This document shows, one piece after another, positions 20,596-31,615 of a stretch of 64,000 nucleotides of DNA (the first letter of the stretch is position 1; each line of letters starts with the position of its first letter). Source of the stretch: Wyeomyia smithii (taxonomy: Eukaryota > Arthropoda > Insecta > Diptera > Culicidae); contig NC_073695.1 of the NCBI RefSeq assembly GCF_029784165.1, positions 146,579,131 to 146,643,130 of the forward strand, read 5' to 3'. A model generated the notes under the pieces. That model was given only the letters and a program-made list of their open reading frames with translations. It was not told where the DNA came from and did not search any database. The translations under genes were made by a program, and so were the position numbers.

Positions 20596-21463
20596 CTAGC
20601 TGACCCGGCAAACTTCGTACCGCCGCCTTGAGTTTTATTGACTGTTGTATTGCAAAAAATGAAATATCTAACTGCTGCTAAAAAAAACATACCCAAGATA
20701 TGTTTTAACTCTGATTTGTTTTTAGTTTTTTTTCAATTCAGCGCTCGTAAAATTCTAAGTTTTTATTTCATTGAACATTATGAAGCACCTTTCAACCATA
20801 ATCAAATTATTTCAATACATTTCTGAAAATAAACAGTCATTTTTTTAAATATTTTGAAGGAAATTATTACGTTATTTATTCAATTATTCAAAATATTGCC
20901 TAATGCAAATATAGTAATACCCTTCTACCTGGCCAATCTCACTGGAACAGATTTTATGAAAAGCTTTAGAATTCTAAATAATTCAAGCTTAAAATTCGGA
21001 ATATACGAAACATGTGAAAGTGGTCAAGGCGGTCCTAGCCACTAAATTCTATATATTCCACAATGTCGGGGTCAGGGTCACGTGAATATGCGACATAGAG
21101 CTGTCCATGTGAGAAGCATGAATACTCGGAGCTTATGCCACAAATTCTCAGTGACTGTCCTTGGGTTTTATCAATAATCATCGCGAATGCGCGACGCACG
21201 AGAAATTGCAGACGTTTAAAATTAAACGGCAAATCGGTAGGAGTAATCGCGATACGCGGGATTATTACGACTTCTCCTTTGTAGTTTCCTGTCAGAATTG
21301 TCGCTTCAAGGACTTTTGCCATCGGGTAGTGGCAGCAATGCATCTGTTCGGTGGTAAATTTGACCTCGAATCTATAAAGTAGTAGTATTTGAAAATATTT
21401 GATTAGCATTTTTCTCTCAATTGAGTGTTTAAACTTACTATACTTTATTTTTCTTTTGTTCAA
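20596..21463 (-). pseudogene. Helitron 3' end with Pif1-like helicase C-terminus
   Basis: The minus-strand reading at 21385-21035 includes EVVIIPRIAITPTDLPF, KRLQFLVRRAFAMIIDKTQG and CFSHGQLYVAYSR, the conserved C-terminal motifs (V-VI region) of the Helitron Rep/Helicase. It is followed ~440 bp later by the element's 3' terminus, ACGAAGTTTGCCGGGTCAGC plus TAG at 20596, with T outside (CTAG|T). The Rep nuclease and helicase N-terminal motifs are absent. The 28 N-terminal residues of the open frame (to ~21463) show no homology. It is therefore a truncated rolling-circle transposon. Confidence 0.85.
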
Positions 21464-22335
21464 GACTCGTTTAAAGACTATGGAAACTAAGTGTGTAACT
21501 GACGATTCTGAGATATATGGGGTGTCGAACGTCGGCGCATTTCGAGCTCGATCAACTTCCCTTCGGGACTCGTATATTTCCTGACTTTCTAATATTATAT
21601 CTTCAGTGTTTCGAAGCCTGACACTTTTATTGACTTGCTACTACTCGTGTCTTAACTCGCAAAACTGGAACAAAAACAACGAATTTAATTTAATTTAAAC
21701 GGCATGTTAAGTATTTGAACATTCCACTTACAACAACTTCATCTGAAGAAAAAACACTTCGACCACAGCAAAAAATTTGTCAGAGTCAACTGGAAGATAT
21801 AAAAGAATCAGTTTGGTCATGTAGATAAGGAAACATTCCTTTTATAACATATCCTTAGCTTAACCTTCGTTAGGAAGCATTCCAACTACATGTGGAAGAA
21901 AATTAATCGAAACCAACTGAAACCAGCAAGAATACTCCTCAGAATTCTTGCAAAAACACATTATTATTTTTAATCTATTATGTTTATTACGTACCGACAG
22001 TGTCTTCTTCTTTCTTGAAAAACAGTCACAGCACAAATTCACAGAAACCGAGGTTGAATTTAAGTGGAATCAACAGAAACCAATACGAAAATCGCTTAGA
22101 ACTATTCCATAAAATATTAAAAAAAATGAAGGCTATCGTTTAAGTACGCCCGGTGATGAAAACTTGTTTCTAACTTTTCCGATCAAAGGCAACAAAAAAT
22201 CGTTACTCACTAAAACTCACAGAAAACCTCGCAGAATCTTTAATTTGTTGACTACCTCGCGTAACCCAGTTTCACAGCAATCTTGCAATTCTTGCAACGA
22301 AGGGCGGGAAATATCAAGGGTTGGTTTTTAATGTT
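21464..22335. other. No gene seen between two helicase fragments
   Basis: AT-rich sequence with no recognisable coding frame. It may be decayed Helitron interior. Confidence 0.35.
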
Positions 22336-22720
22336 TCATAACTTTTCCAGTTGATTTTCGTTATTGCCATGGCATAGGGTCAATTTGGTTTTGTCCTGAA
22401 CAAAAATTCTCGCAAAACCTAATGGCCAACCATTTTTCGCTGTTCTTTTTTTTTTTTTTTCAAACATACATGATACCAATTGTTTTTCACGTGACCAAGT
22501 GACATAAAGCTTTTTATGCGAGAATATGCATGTTTGAGGTTTAATGCCACCAGTTATCAGGGCTTCGGGCATTATCGAATATCACGCAACTGCGGAGCGC
22601 GAAGGTACATACAGACGTTTGAAAATAAATGGTAAGTTGGTAGGTAACATCTGGATACACGGAGCTGTGAAACTTTCGCTTCAATGACATTAACATTTCA
22701 TCTGTTTTTTTAGGCAGATC
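22336..22720 (-). pseudogene. Second Helitron helicase C-terminal remnant
   Basis: The motif CIFSHKKLYVTWSRE parallels CFSHGQLYVAYSR of the fragment at 21035. Further upstream on the minus strand (22590-22700) the decayed reading again resembles the IPRI-TPTDLPF-F-RLQ region, with frameshifts. This is an independent, older copy of the same domain; a long oligo-T run (22446-22460) interrupts it. Confidence 0.65.
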
Positions 22721-22860
22721 TGCTGCCTAAGCACAGTGCAATTGACACTTCGCAACATTATAGTTTTCTATTCAACATTCAACAATTAATTGTAAATCCA
22801 GAGATTTGTAGGAATGCAATAGCGCCTATTTGACGAAACATGAACAGAAATCAATGTTTT

Positions 22861-22888
22861 TTGAGGGACACCCATTGCAAATCCCTTC
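22861..22888 (-). repeat. Truncated 3' LTR of the Copia element
   Basis: TGAAGGGATTTGCAATGGG and the following bases match the first 28 bp of the 5' LTR; beyond 22861 the match stops. Confidence 0.85.
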
Positions 22889-22909
22889 ATTTCTCCTCAA
22901 TGGTTGACA

Positions 22910-23417
22910 CTCTGCTTCACATCAATCCAAGCTGTTCAGCGAAATATTGATGCTTCACTGAACCCAATGGTTTTGTTAGTATATCTGCGTTCATCCGATC
23001 AGTAGGGTGGTACTCCAACACAATATCATGGCGCTCACAAAGATCTTTGATGAAATGATGTTTCGTTTCGATGTGTTTGGATCGTTTGTTGGTGCGCTCT
23101 GACTAAGCGAAACTTAGACAACTTTGGTTGTCCTCTGCGATCGGTGTAGCAGTTGCTTGCTCCTCTCCAAGGTACTTCAGAAGTCTTCTCAACCACAGGA
23201 TCTCCTGACAAGTTTCTGCCAGCGCCACATACTCCGCTTCCATTGTTGAAAGTGTGACGCAACTTTGTCGCCGGCTGACCCAGGAAACAGCTCCTCCTGC
23301 GTAATACACTACGTACCCTGTTGTAGACTTTCGCGTTTGATGGTCTACTGCCCAATCGGAATCCGAAAAAGCTCTCAGTTCTTCCTTTCCACCACCAAGT
23401 TTCAGTTTCCAATTCAA
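22910..23417 (-). pseudogene. Copia RNase H domain
   Basis: Reading 23417-23103 shows AFSDSDWAVDHQTRKSTTGY, SRRQSCVTLSTMEAEYVAL and EDNQSC, the D, E and D centres of a Copia RNase H. A TAG at 23102-23100 stops it. In the same frame, TNKRSKHIETKHHF, YHPTDRMNADILTKPL and the terminal QYFAEQLGLM continue to ~22910, so one nonsense mutation separates an otherwise complete C-terminus. It degrades the RNA strand of the reverse-transcription hybrid. Confidence 0.88.
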
Positions 23418-23465
23418 TGTACCTTTAAGGTAGCGAACTACCCTTTTTGCAGCAGTCCAATCCGC

Positions 23466-24090
23466 TTCAGTGCACTATGGTCGGAATCGTGAAATTTCAA
23501 GACAAAAATCTGTAAGTCGGAAACCATAGATGCTAGAGATTTCTTCTCTTTTAGAAAGCTACTCTACTAAGAGGAATCTATCTTTTGGTATGACTCTGAT
23601 TTTGGAATTATTGCTCTACCTCGTTTCTTCACTGTTTTAGGTCAATTTTTCCAAATTCATTCGGGGTGGGTCTAAAAAAATTACTATTATTGCTCTAGTT
23701 TTTTCAGCTTTATTCGGATTTGAAAGTGATGTTCGAGTGACTTTTAGGACGTGAATAACTGCATATTTTAACACTAATAAATAATTGCTAACTTTTCAGA
23801 GAAAAAAGTTACAGGTATTTTTCCGTTTTAAAATGACACTTTTTGGAGGCACCCTACTACTTTGTTTGCACATATATGCAACAACAACACGTTTAGGATG
23901 AAAGTTCATAGTTTCACCTTCAAAATGCATTTTGTAGAATGAGTCAACTTTTGTTCCCTTTAGGGTTAAAATGCATCTAAAAACTTCGAGTTTTCACACA
24001 AAAATTTGCTAATCTAGCATTCAAAACCATCTAGTTATTCCAATTCGATTTTTATTTGGAAAATTTCTTCGAGTGATTTTCGGGGCATTG
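23466..24090. other. Unassigned sequence replacing the Copia RT core
   Basis: About 620 bp of AT-rich non-coding DNA lie where the RT palm should be. It begins near AGTGCACTATGGTCGG and contains no Copia motif. An insertion combined with a deletion is likely; no TIR or target duplication was found. Confidence 0.5.
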
Positions 24091-24099
24091 GAAGCATAT

Positions 24100-25104
24100 C
24101 TTGTCACAGGAGCAAACACTTCGTCGTAATCGACACCGTATCGCTGAGTATATTCTTGCGCAACAATTCGCGCCTTATACCGAGCTATCTCGCCAGATTC
24201 ATCTCGCTTCACTTTAAAAACCCAGCGACTTCCTACCACTTTTTTATCTGGAGGAAGCTAGCTCCCACGTCCCATGAGATTCAATCTCACTGTCCATGGC
24301 TCTCAACCAAGCCACACCATCAGCACTGCTCACAGCATCTTTGTAAGTTTTCGGTTCGCATTTGGCAATGCCTACTACATAATCGGGATATCGATTGGGT
24401 AAAACACCACGGGTACTCCGGCCTCTGTGCCTATTTTCTGGATTCTCGTCAACTATAACCGACTCCTCCTGCTTCATGTAAAGCGGATCGATTTGGTCAT
24501 CTGAATCATCCACATCGAAAAAATCTTCATTTTCATCCTCAAACACGTTATATGTATGATCAGGCGCGTTTGGTAGAGCTGCGGGCGAAACTGATCGTTC
24601 TACTAATCTCCACTCCATCTCAGTATCATTTGAGTCATTGTTGCAGGGTATTTCATCGCTAAAATCGTCAAAGTTCATTTCCAAGAACTTAGCATCGCGA
24701 CTTTTGGTGATTCTATCAGTACGTGTATCGACAAAGCGGTAGGCTTTATGCACTTGTGAATAGCCAATAAATATAAATTTCTTTGACTCACTGTCAAACT
24801 TCCCCCGCTTAACATCCGGAATGTGGACGTACGCCGCGCAACCATAAACTTTTAAATGGCCTAACTCTGGCTTCCGCCCATACCACTTTTCATACGGCGT
24901 TGTATTAACGGATCGCGATGGAAGGCGACTCTGTAAATAAGCCGCCGTTAAAACTGCCTCGCCCCAATATCGCTTATCTAATCTAGCTTCCAACAACATG
25001 GTTGTTGCCATTTCCTGTAGAGTTCTGTTTTTCCTCTCTGCAACACCATTTTGCTGAGGAGTGTATGCTGTTGTATACTGTGCTTGAATTCCTTCATTAG
25101 CCAA
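24100..25104 (-). pseudogene. Copia integrase C-terminus, linker and RT start
   Basis: 25104-24244 reads YTPQQNGVAERKNRTL (catalytic Glu region of the integrase core), YWGEAVLTAAYLQSRLPS and YEKWYGRKPELGHLKVYGC, then an acidic linker and the conserved pre-RT phrase YKDAVSSADGVAWLRAMDSE. A frameshift leads into VGSRWVFKVKRDESGEI and GVDYDEVFAPVTR, the beginning of the RT fingers, after which homology ends (~24100). Confidence 0.88.
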
Positions 25105-25880
25105 GAAACGCCGCAGTTCCTCGTTACATACTCGCCCCCACCATCCGATCGAATTGATCTCGGTTTTCGGTTGAAGAGGTTCTCTACGTATCTAACATAT
25201 TCTTAAATTTTGTTACACGCATCGGATTTCTTTTCCAGCAGATAAACCACTGTGAATCTGCTAAAATCATCAATCATGGTCATTAAGAAACGCTTTCCTC
25301 CAGGTGTTGTCGTTCGCATTGGCCCACATAGATCAGTATGCACCAAATCTAAAACCTTGACAGACTTCCGCTCAGCCTGCTTGGGAATAGGATTTCTGGA
25401 CATTTCTCCTTCCAGACAAGGCTCACAGATTTCGCGAATACCGCAATCTACTACTTTGACTCCAGTAGCAAGATTTTCGTTTGAAATTCTGATGATAGCG
25501 TCCGGGTCTCTGTGTCCGAATCGTCGGTGCCATTGATGCTGACAATTGAGTGTATGTACCTTACCTTCTACTTTTCGTGAAGTTTCTGCCAGACTCAATT
25601 TATACAAGCACCCGGCCCGCTCGCCTACGACAACAATTTTTCCAGTCGCGTCACGAATACTACAGCCTTTTTTATCAAACATGACAACAAAGCTTTTGCC
25701 TGCCAGTCTGTCCACCGAAACAAGACCGCTTGTTAGAGAGGGAACGTATAACACATCCGTTAATTTAACTTCAACTACGGCGCCATTTTCGTTGACACAG
25801 TGCACTATTCCCTCACCAGATCCAGCTGTTGCTGCAATTTTTCCGTCAGCCAAGAACACATTTGGTCCAACTTTCTCCAC
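25105..25880 (-). pseudogene. Copia protease end, GAG-pre-integrase and integrase N-terminus
   Basis: 25880-25203 contains the GAG-pre-integrase motif HQWHRRFGHRDPD with a downstream CEPCLEGEM (HHCC zinc site), then LVHTDLCGPMRT with the first catalytic Asp and MIDDFSRFTVVYLL. The frame breaks at ~25200; a short block holding the second catalytic Asp lies in the damaged segment 25105-25200. Confidence 0.85.
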
Positions 25881-25883
25881 TAA

Positions 25884-26453
25884 CTATGTGAAAAAGTTTC
25901 GATCACTGGTCATATGGCAACTAGCACCACTGTCAATAAACCACGAATGCTGCTGACCACCACCGACCATAAAACAAACGTTGCCACACACTTCCTTTCC
26001 AGCTTGCTTCGCATTTGGTTTCACTTGTGGCTTATTCTCTTCGTTTCCTTCCTTCTGCTGTTTCAACAGCCTACAATTACGCCGAAGGTGTCCCGGCTTT
26101 TTGCGATAGAAACACACTTTAGCCGATGCCACTACACCATGATTTGTATCACTTTTCATAGCTTTTGTCTCACTTCCACCCGAACGCTCTTTTCTTTTGT
26201 CATATTCAGCGAATAGCTTCGTTTTCACTAAATGCATCGTCAAATCAGCATCGGGACGGTTTTCCAAAGCCGTAACCAAAGCGTCATAGGATTCCGGCAG
26301 ACTTTGCAAAATCATAGCGATTCGCAGCGGTTCCTGCAGCTCAATACCAGCATTCCTTGATTTTTCGTACAAATCCTCAAGATCTTGCAAGTGGCGCTCC
26401 ACGCCGTCACCTTTCGAGAGATTCAGATTGCACAACTTCTTTAACAGTGACAC
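25884..26453 (-). pseudogene. Copia gag C-terminus, zinc knuckle and protease
   Basis: UBN2-type gag (LVTALENRPDADLTMHLVK) followed by CFYRKKPGHLRRNC. The second Cys of the CCHC knuckle is Arg, so the zinc site is damaged. It is followed by the aspartic protease signature WFIDSGASCHMTSDR. Gag packages element RNA; the protease matures the polyprotein. Confidence 0.85.
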
Positions 26454-26498
26454 TCGCGAAGTTACCGTTGTCTTCTCATGGTAACCTTTCAGTTGATC

Positions 26499-26762
26499 CC
26501 ACTATGCTTTAACACTTATCTCATTTTTCACTAAGCTATCTTGCGATTCTTCCAAACACAAACCGATTGTTGCCCGAGCCTTTTTGTCGTCTTTGACCCA
26601 CTGCGGGGTTACCGGCTCCGGTTTAGGCGATTCAATCACGTGCCATAGCTCTTCTCGCGTTAACAACATTTCAATTCGGAACTTCCAACTCTGCCAATTT
26701 TGGTTATTTAGTTTCGCAAATGAAAATTTGTTCACTTCGGCCATCTTGTACCGAACATACAC
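26499..26762 (-). pseudogene. Copia gag N-terminus
   Basis: Begins MYVRYKMAEVNKFSFAKLNN and continues NWQSWKFRIEMLL, the usual start of Copia gag (best start at MAEVNKF). It is separated by frameshifts from the rest of gag at 26453. The PBS is ~85 bp upstream. Confidence 0.8.
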
Positions 26763-26833
26763 GAGGTTATCAACACCGAATCAAGAATGTTCTTTTTCGC
26801 AGCTAATTCCGAAATAAACCAAAATCTTCTCTG

Positions 26834-26846
26834 GGGCCCAATAACC
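26834..26846 (-). other. Copia primer binding site
   Basis: GGTTATTGGGCCC on the minus strand directly follows the 5' LTR end. It is close to the GGTTATGGGCCCAG start typical of Copia elements primed by a half initiator tRNA-Met. Confidence 0.7.
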
Positions 26847-27106
26847 TGTGGGCAGCAGAGAACACAACGCGCAGTGGACACGTCCAACACGGGATCACGG
26901 AAAAAGCAATTAAACACACTAAACTTGTAGAGAAATGAACAAATGTATTATTTGTGTTTACTGGTTCGGTAGATACAATGGAATGAATATAAAAAGGTTA
27001 ACACGCTTCGTTATTCTCAGTTCGCCCACTGCAAAGTAAATGACTTCGAGGATAGTCCAATGTTCTTAATAATTCAGGTGAGGGACACCCATTGCAAATC
27101 CCTTCA
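26847..27106 (-). repeat. Copia 5' LTR, 260 bp
   Basis: TG at 27106 to CA at 26847 on the minus strand, ending ...TGCTGCCCACA just before the PBS. The opening 28 bp recur at 22861-22888. Confidence 0.85.
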
Positions 27107-27316
27107 GTAAGCTCAGGATTTCATAATATTTGTGTTCGTACTGATCACGAAACTGAATTGATGATACACGGTCTAAAGAAATATTCATTTCAAAATGATT
27201 CTAAATTTTACTTTGAACAACTATTACGTAGCTCAACTACACGATCCGAATATTGTTATCTCCGCAAATTTGAATTCTCCGCTGTTTAGATTTTGGAAAC
27301 AGTTTTTTCAAAGAAC
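27107..27316. other. No gene seen
   Basis: Short AT-rich interval next to the Copia 5' LTR with no recognised feature. Confidence 0.35.
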
Positions 27317-27385
27317 TTGAGGAACGTTGTGTGAAAGAAATACCTTTCGAACAGAAAGGTATTTCTCTCACACAACGTTCCTCAA
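27317..27385. other. Near-perfect 69-nt hairpin
   Basis: Two 32-nt arms (27317-27348 and 27354-27385) match at 31 of 32 positions around the 5-nt loop GAACA. Weaker pairing continues ~12 nt further out. It resembles a pre-miRNA-like stem or a recent inverted duplication. No family is recognised. Confidence 0.8.
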
Positions 27386-27835
27386 ATTTTGAAAATTTTC
27401 GATTCCCCACCAATAAAAATCATCGCTGAAAATGGCTCGAGTGTTGTGAATTACCGGAGAATTTTTTAATAACCGAGACGATACGTCTTTGTAGCGTAAG
27501 TTTGGCGTTTTGAAAATATCAATCCGAATAAAAAAAACGTTTTGCAGTTCCACTTCAATAACGATGATTTATGCTTCTCGTCGGAGAATAAGCACTAAAA
27601 GTTACCGGGACCTGTGTATAAGTTTTTGGCTCGGTGAGACACCGGATAATATGTCGATTGATTACGCTCTCTCCAAACAAGCTACATAATGTCCGTTCAA
27701 AATTCCATGTATCACCAACACTGCCGTGAGATGACATTGTGACGTAGATCCAAGTGATCAGTTTTTCAGTACGGCCCAAAAACGAAAGAATTTTTCGTCA
27801 CTTTTGTATGGAAATGTGTGCCAACGTCACTTTGT
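27386..27835. other. No gene seen
   Basis: Mixed sequence with short minus-strand frames of no recognisable family. It may be the remnant of another repeat. Confidence 0.35.
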
Positions 27836-30132
27836 TTTTTGCCTTTCTCCTAGAAAGGTATAGCAATCACTTGCAAAACCGAAAATATAAAAGTGCTCCA
27901 AAGGGCCGAATGGCATATATCACTCGACTCAGCTCGACGAGCTGAGCATTTTCTGTATGTATGTGTGTGTATGTGCAGATTTTTATTCTCACTCACTTTT
28001 CTCAGAGATGGCTGAACCGATTTTCATGAAATTAATCGCAAATGAAAGGTCTCGTTATCCCATAAGACCCTATTAAATTTCATTGTAATCGGATTTTTAG
28101 TTTAGAGGTTATGGTTCAAAATTTAAAAATCATGAAACATCCTTATCTCGAAAACTACACAACCGATTTGAACAAAATTGATTTCAAATGAACGGGCTAC
28201 CTGAAATACCCTTAACTTTTGAATTTCACAATAATTGAACTTGTGGTTCAAAAGTTATAACAAGAAACGTGTTTTGAAGACTACTTAATCTCACTCATGT
28301 TTCTCAGAGATGGCTGAACCGATTTTTATAAAATCAGTGTCAAATGGAAGGTCTAGTTGCCCCATAAGACCCTATTGATTTGTTTTTCAATCAGACTATT
28401 ACTTTTCCTGTTATGTTTAAAAATGTGAAATCCAGCTATGTAAAGGAACATATTCCGAAGACTACTTGAACTCACTCACTTTTCTCAGTGATGGCTGACC
28501 CGATTTCTACAAAATTAGTGTCAACTAATAAGTCTAGCTGCCTCGTAACACCCTATTGAATTTTACTGTAATCGGACTGTAACTTCGTCTGTAAAGTACC
28601 GAAATGTGAAAATCACGAAACTTCATTATCTCAGAAACTACACAACCGATTTGATCAATATTAATATCAGATGAGCGGGCTAGTTAAGGGTTAACTGATG
28701 AATTATGATTGAACACGTGGTTTCGAAGTTTGGCTGCCCTATACGTTCCAATTTCATTTGATTATAATTGAACTTAAGCCATCGTTATGTATTAAATTGT
28801 TAATAAAACAACGAATGTCTATTATTTCAAAGATTACATGACTTATTTGAACATAACTAGTGTCATACGAACAAGTCATCTCTCAAACTTACAAATAACA
28901 AACTTCATAACAATTTGATATGTGGCTCGAAAGTTATGGAAAGAAAAGAAATTCAAAGGCTATTTAAAACTATACCTGCTTTGATTGATATATGTGGTCT
29001 CAACATAATTTAAATGTGGTTTTGTACTATTTGAACGTTCCAAATTCATTGATTCCTTGCGATGTGTTTAAAGTCTGCAAATGCACGACGAATCGGCCAT
29101 AGGATATGATCAAAGTCAAAAGACAAATCGTTTGAAATGAATGGTTTTATCGAAATGACAAAATCTTCGACTTTTTGCTCTTGGCGCCCTAATTCTGAAT
29201 ATATTCATATTGGGTGGTATTCGGTCATTTTCAGCAGATTTTCTGGTATCAATCTGACACGGGAAATACCAATATTGGGAGGTATTTAGTTATTTTGGTT
29301 GTTTTCCAGAAACTAACAGTGGTCGTCTTTAAATTCAAAATGGTGTCCAGGGTCAATGTTTGGTTTCTATGCATCATCTCGATTACGGAAATATCCATGT
29401 TGAGTATTATTTGGTCATTTCCGACTGTTTCCTATAAGTTGCCTAGCGATTCAAAATGGTGCCTGAGGTCAATTGTTAGCTCACTGCATCAATCTGGTTC
29501 CAGAGATACTCATATTGGATGGTATTTGGTTATTTTAGGCTGTTTTTCACAAACCGGAAGTCGCCATCTTGGATTTCAAAATGGTATTTAAAATAATTTC
29601 TGGCCTCTGAGCGTCATTCTGGTTGAAGAAACACCCATATTGGGTGTAATTCGATCATTTTCCGCTGTTTCCCAGGAACCGGAAGTCGCCAACCTAGAAT
29701 CCAAAATGGGGTCTGTGGTCGATTTCAGCAGCTGTGTATCATTTGTTACCACTAAAAACATTCACCTGCCAAATATGGTTCCATTTAGTTGATTAGTTCG
29801 CGAGATGTGCAGAAATTTGTGCAGACACATGTGCTTCCATAAGAGGGAGGGGCGTCGAACCATTATGGACATATTTATTACCCTTTAAAACATCCACATG
29901 CCAAATTCGGTTTCATTTGCTTGGTTTGTTCTTGAGTTGTGCAGAAATGTATATTTCATTTGTATTGGACCCCCCCTTTCCAGAAGACGGAGGGGTCTCA
30001 AACTATCATAGGAACCTTTATCGGGACCAAAAACCCCTACATACAAATTTTTACGTCGATCGGTTCGGTAGTTTTCGAGTCTATATGGATCAAACAGACT
30101 GACAGACCGGACTACATATTTATATGTATAGA
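27836..30132 (-). mobile_element. Helitron-type composite repeat, copy C, with 5' TC end
   Basis: On the minus strand it begins A|TCTATACATATAAATATG at 30132, a typical insect Helitron 5' end (TC start inserted after A). It contains ~110-130-bp minisatellite units (29170-29740) and an internal part recurring in similar elements (29740-30110). The segment 27836-29037 is a second array of ~150-200-bp degenerate units sharing CTCAGAGATGGCTGAACCGA. The 27836 end carries the palindrome CCTTTCTCCTAGAAAGG and not a CTAG terminus, so the 3' part looks like a different repeat fused to the Helitron. It is the inverted counterpart of 1-2086. No proteins. Confidence 0.75.
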
Positions 30133-31558
30133 TTACAACATCAATATTTTAGAACCTAAAGAGTGAATATACATTTATTGGATTGAAGCGTTCATGTAAA
30201 TCTATTTTTACAAATAATAGTTTGAATGAGAAAGTCTGGGTCTGACCGCTAGGTGGATTAATTTAGGTTTTGATTTTATGCAACGTACGAATAAGTAACA
30301 ACGAAAAGGAAGATACCGAAAGATAGGTCTTCGAATAATGAACAAATTGGCATGAAAAACTCATATTCGAGAAAGTGGCACTTACGTCACTTTGTCATCT
30401 CACGGCAGAACAGCCGTAGTAACTCAGAATCTCATCACATATAATCTTATGTATGTGATCTCATCCAGTTGTCAACAGTGAGGAAAAACAAAATTAAAAA
30501 TTAATCAGAAGCAAAAGATCAGAGACAATAAAAAGGAGGTCTATGGCGTTATGATTTTTGTAACCATTTAAAAAATAAAATATCGTGAAGATTTTTGGAA
30601 TTCAATTTTTTGTTTTTTGTTGTATTCTAGTTTAATTTCTTTTTTCGCATTTTGCTATTGCTTAATCACGAGCCTTTGGCATCCCTATACCAAGTAACAG
30701 TGAATGACAATTTTGACAAATTAATTTGTGCCCGCTGTCAGCAGTAAGATAAAGATGTATGAAAAGAAGCGGTGATGTGCTATCTCGTTTACACATATGT
30801 TGAGATGTTAGCCCTTGAAACATGGCGTGATGCCAAAGGGGTGCTTAATCACAATACTTCCCATTTACTAAGACAAACTAGACATGCCAAACATTCATAT
30901 GTTCGATTGGAACAAGTTTTGACAGTTCGATTGGAACTTTTCAGTGACAGTCGTCCAACTTTAACTATAGGGCTTTAGGTAACCGCACCGGGCGTTGCTA
31001 TCTTTGTTTGGGAAATAATAATCCTCACCTCGGGTAGTAGCGAGTTACTTTTGAAGGCATGTTAGTCGCAATTTTCCCGTTGCGTCCATTTTTATCCTAT
31101 ACCACTGTTTCAATCTTCAAAAACAACCTACGACCGGTGTTTCAGAAAAAAACACATTGTTAAAACAATGGATGGCACCTTCCTCGCCATGGCAGTCAAT
31201 ATTTGGCCGTTTTTACAGTCTGAGAGCAGCCCTGAATCTTTCCAAAAAACCTTTTGATATTCGCGTATCATTTTCTTTTGATTTGCTCCGCGAAATCATT
31301 TTCTTCATTACTAGAATCAACCATATTCTAGAGAACAATTCTCGCCTTCTGCATTTAAATTTTTTGGGCTGCAAATTTGCGAATATCAATACAACTACAA
31401 CTTATAACAGTTCAAGCTGGCTTTGAGTAGAATAGTCATTGGAGGCAACGTTGCTGGACGCGCCACGGTCTTATGGAATTATTTAAATCAAACATATAAG
31501 AATGAAAAAGTTAAAGGGTATGTGCTCGAGTGCACAAACGTAGGCTTGCCGTGGGACT
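30133..31558. other. No gene seen
   Basis: About 1.4 kb of mixed, mostly AT-rich DNA. Short frames (e.g. 30772-30978, 31157-31426) show no known domain. No RNA gene or clear repeat is recognised. Confidence 0.4.
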
Positions 31559-31568
31559 ATGGTGGGTG
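31559..31568. repeat. Target duplication of LOA element, left copy
   Basis: ATGGTGGGTG here and at 38602-38611 directly after the A-rich tail. The ATG that opens the long frame is therefore target DNA, not the element's own start codon. Confidence 0.88.
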
Positions 31569-31615
31569 AGCAGCCTCCGCTGCGTGCAAGCAAATCTCCA
31601 TCACGCAGCGAAGGC

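Larger units (their letters stand above)
22861..27106 (-). mobile_element. Ty1/Copia-like LTR retrotransposon, decayed
   Basis: Minus-strand order: 5' LTR (27106-26847), PBS, gag with zinc knuckle, protease, integrase, remnant RT, RNase H, purine-rich tract (TTGAGGAGAAA, ~22899-22889), and 28 bp of 3' LTR. Integrase before RT is the Copia order. Multiple frameshifts and stops, loss of most of the RT, and a truncated 3' LTR make it inactive. Target duplications cannot be checked because the 3' end is lost. Confidence 0.9.

Noticed and set aside
27836..27860. Palindrome CCTTTCTCCTAGAAAGG as a Helitron 3' hairpin
   Set aside because: No CTRR terminus follows it; the same sequence at 2065-2081 also lacks one.
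5856..30132. One giant Helitron from the 5' TC end at 30132 to the CTAG end at 5856 or 20596
   Set aside because: The intervening blocks have their own boundaries and target duplications, and the 5856 end lies inside the I-element nest, so the ends belong to different copies.
31559..31615. The ATG at 31559 as the true LOA ORF2 start
   Set aside because: It lies in the target-site duplication; the element is 5'-truncated and the first ~20 codons have no family similarity.
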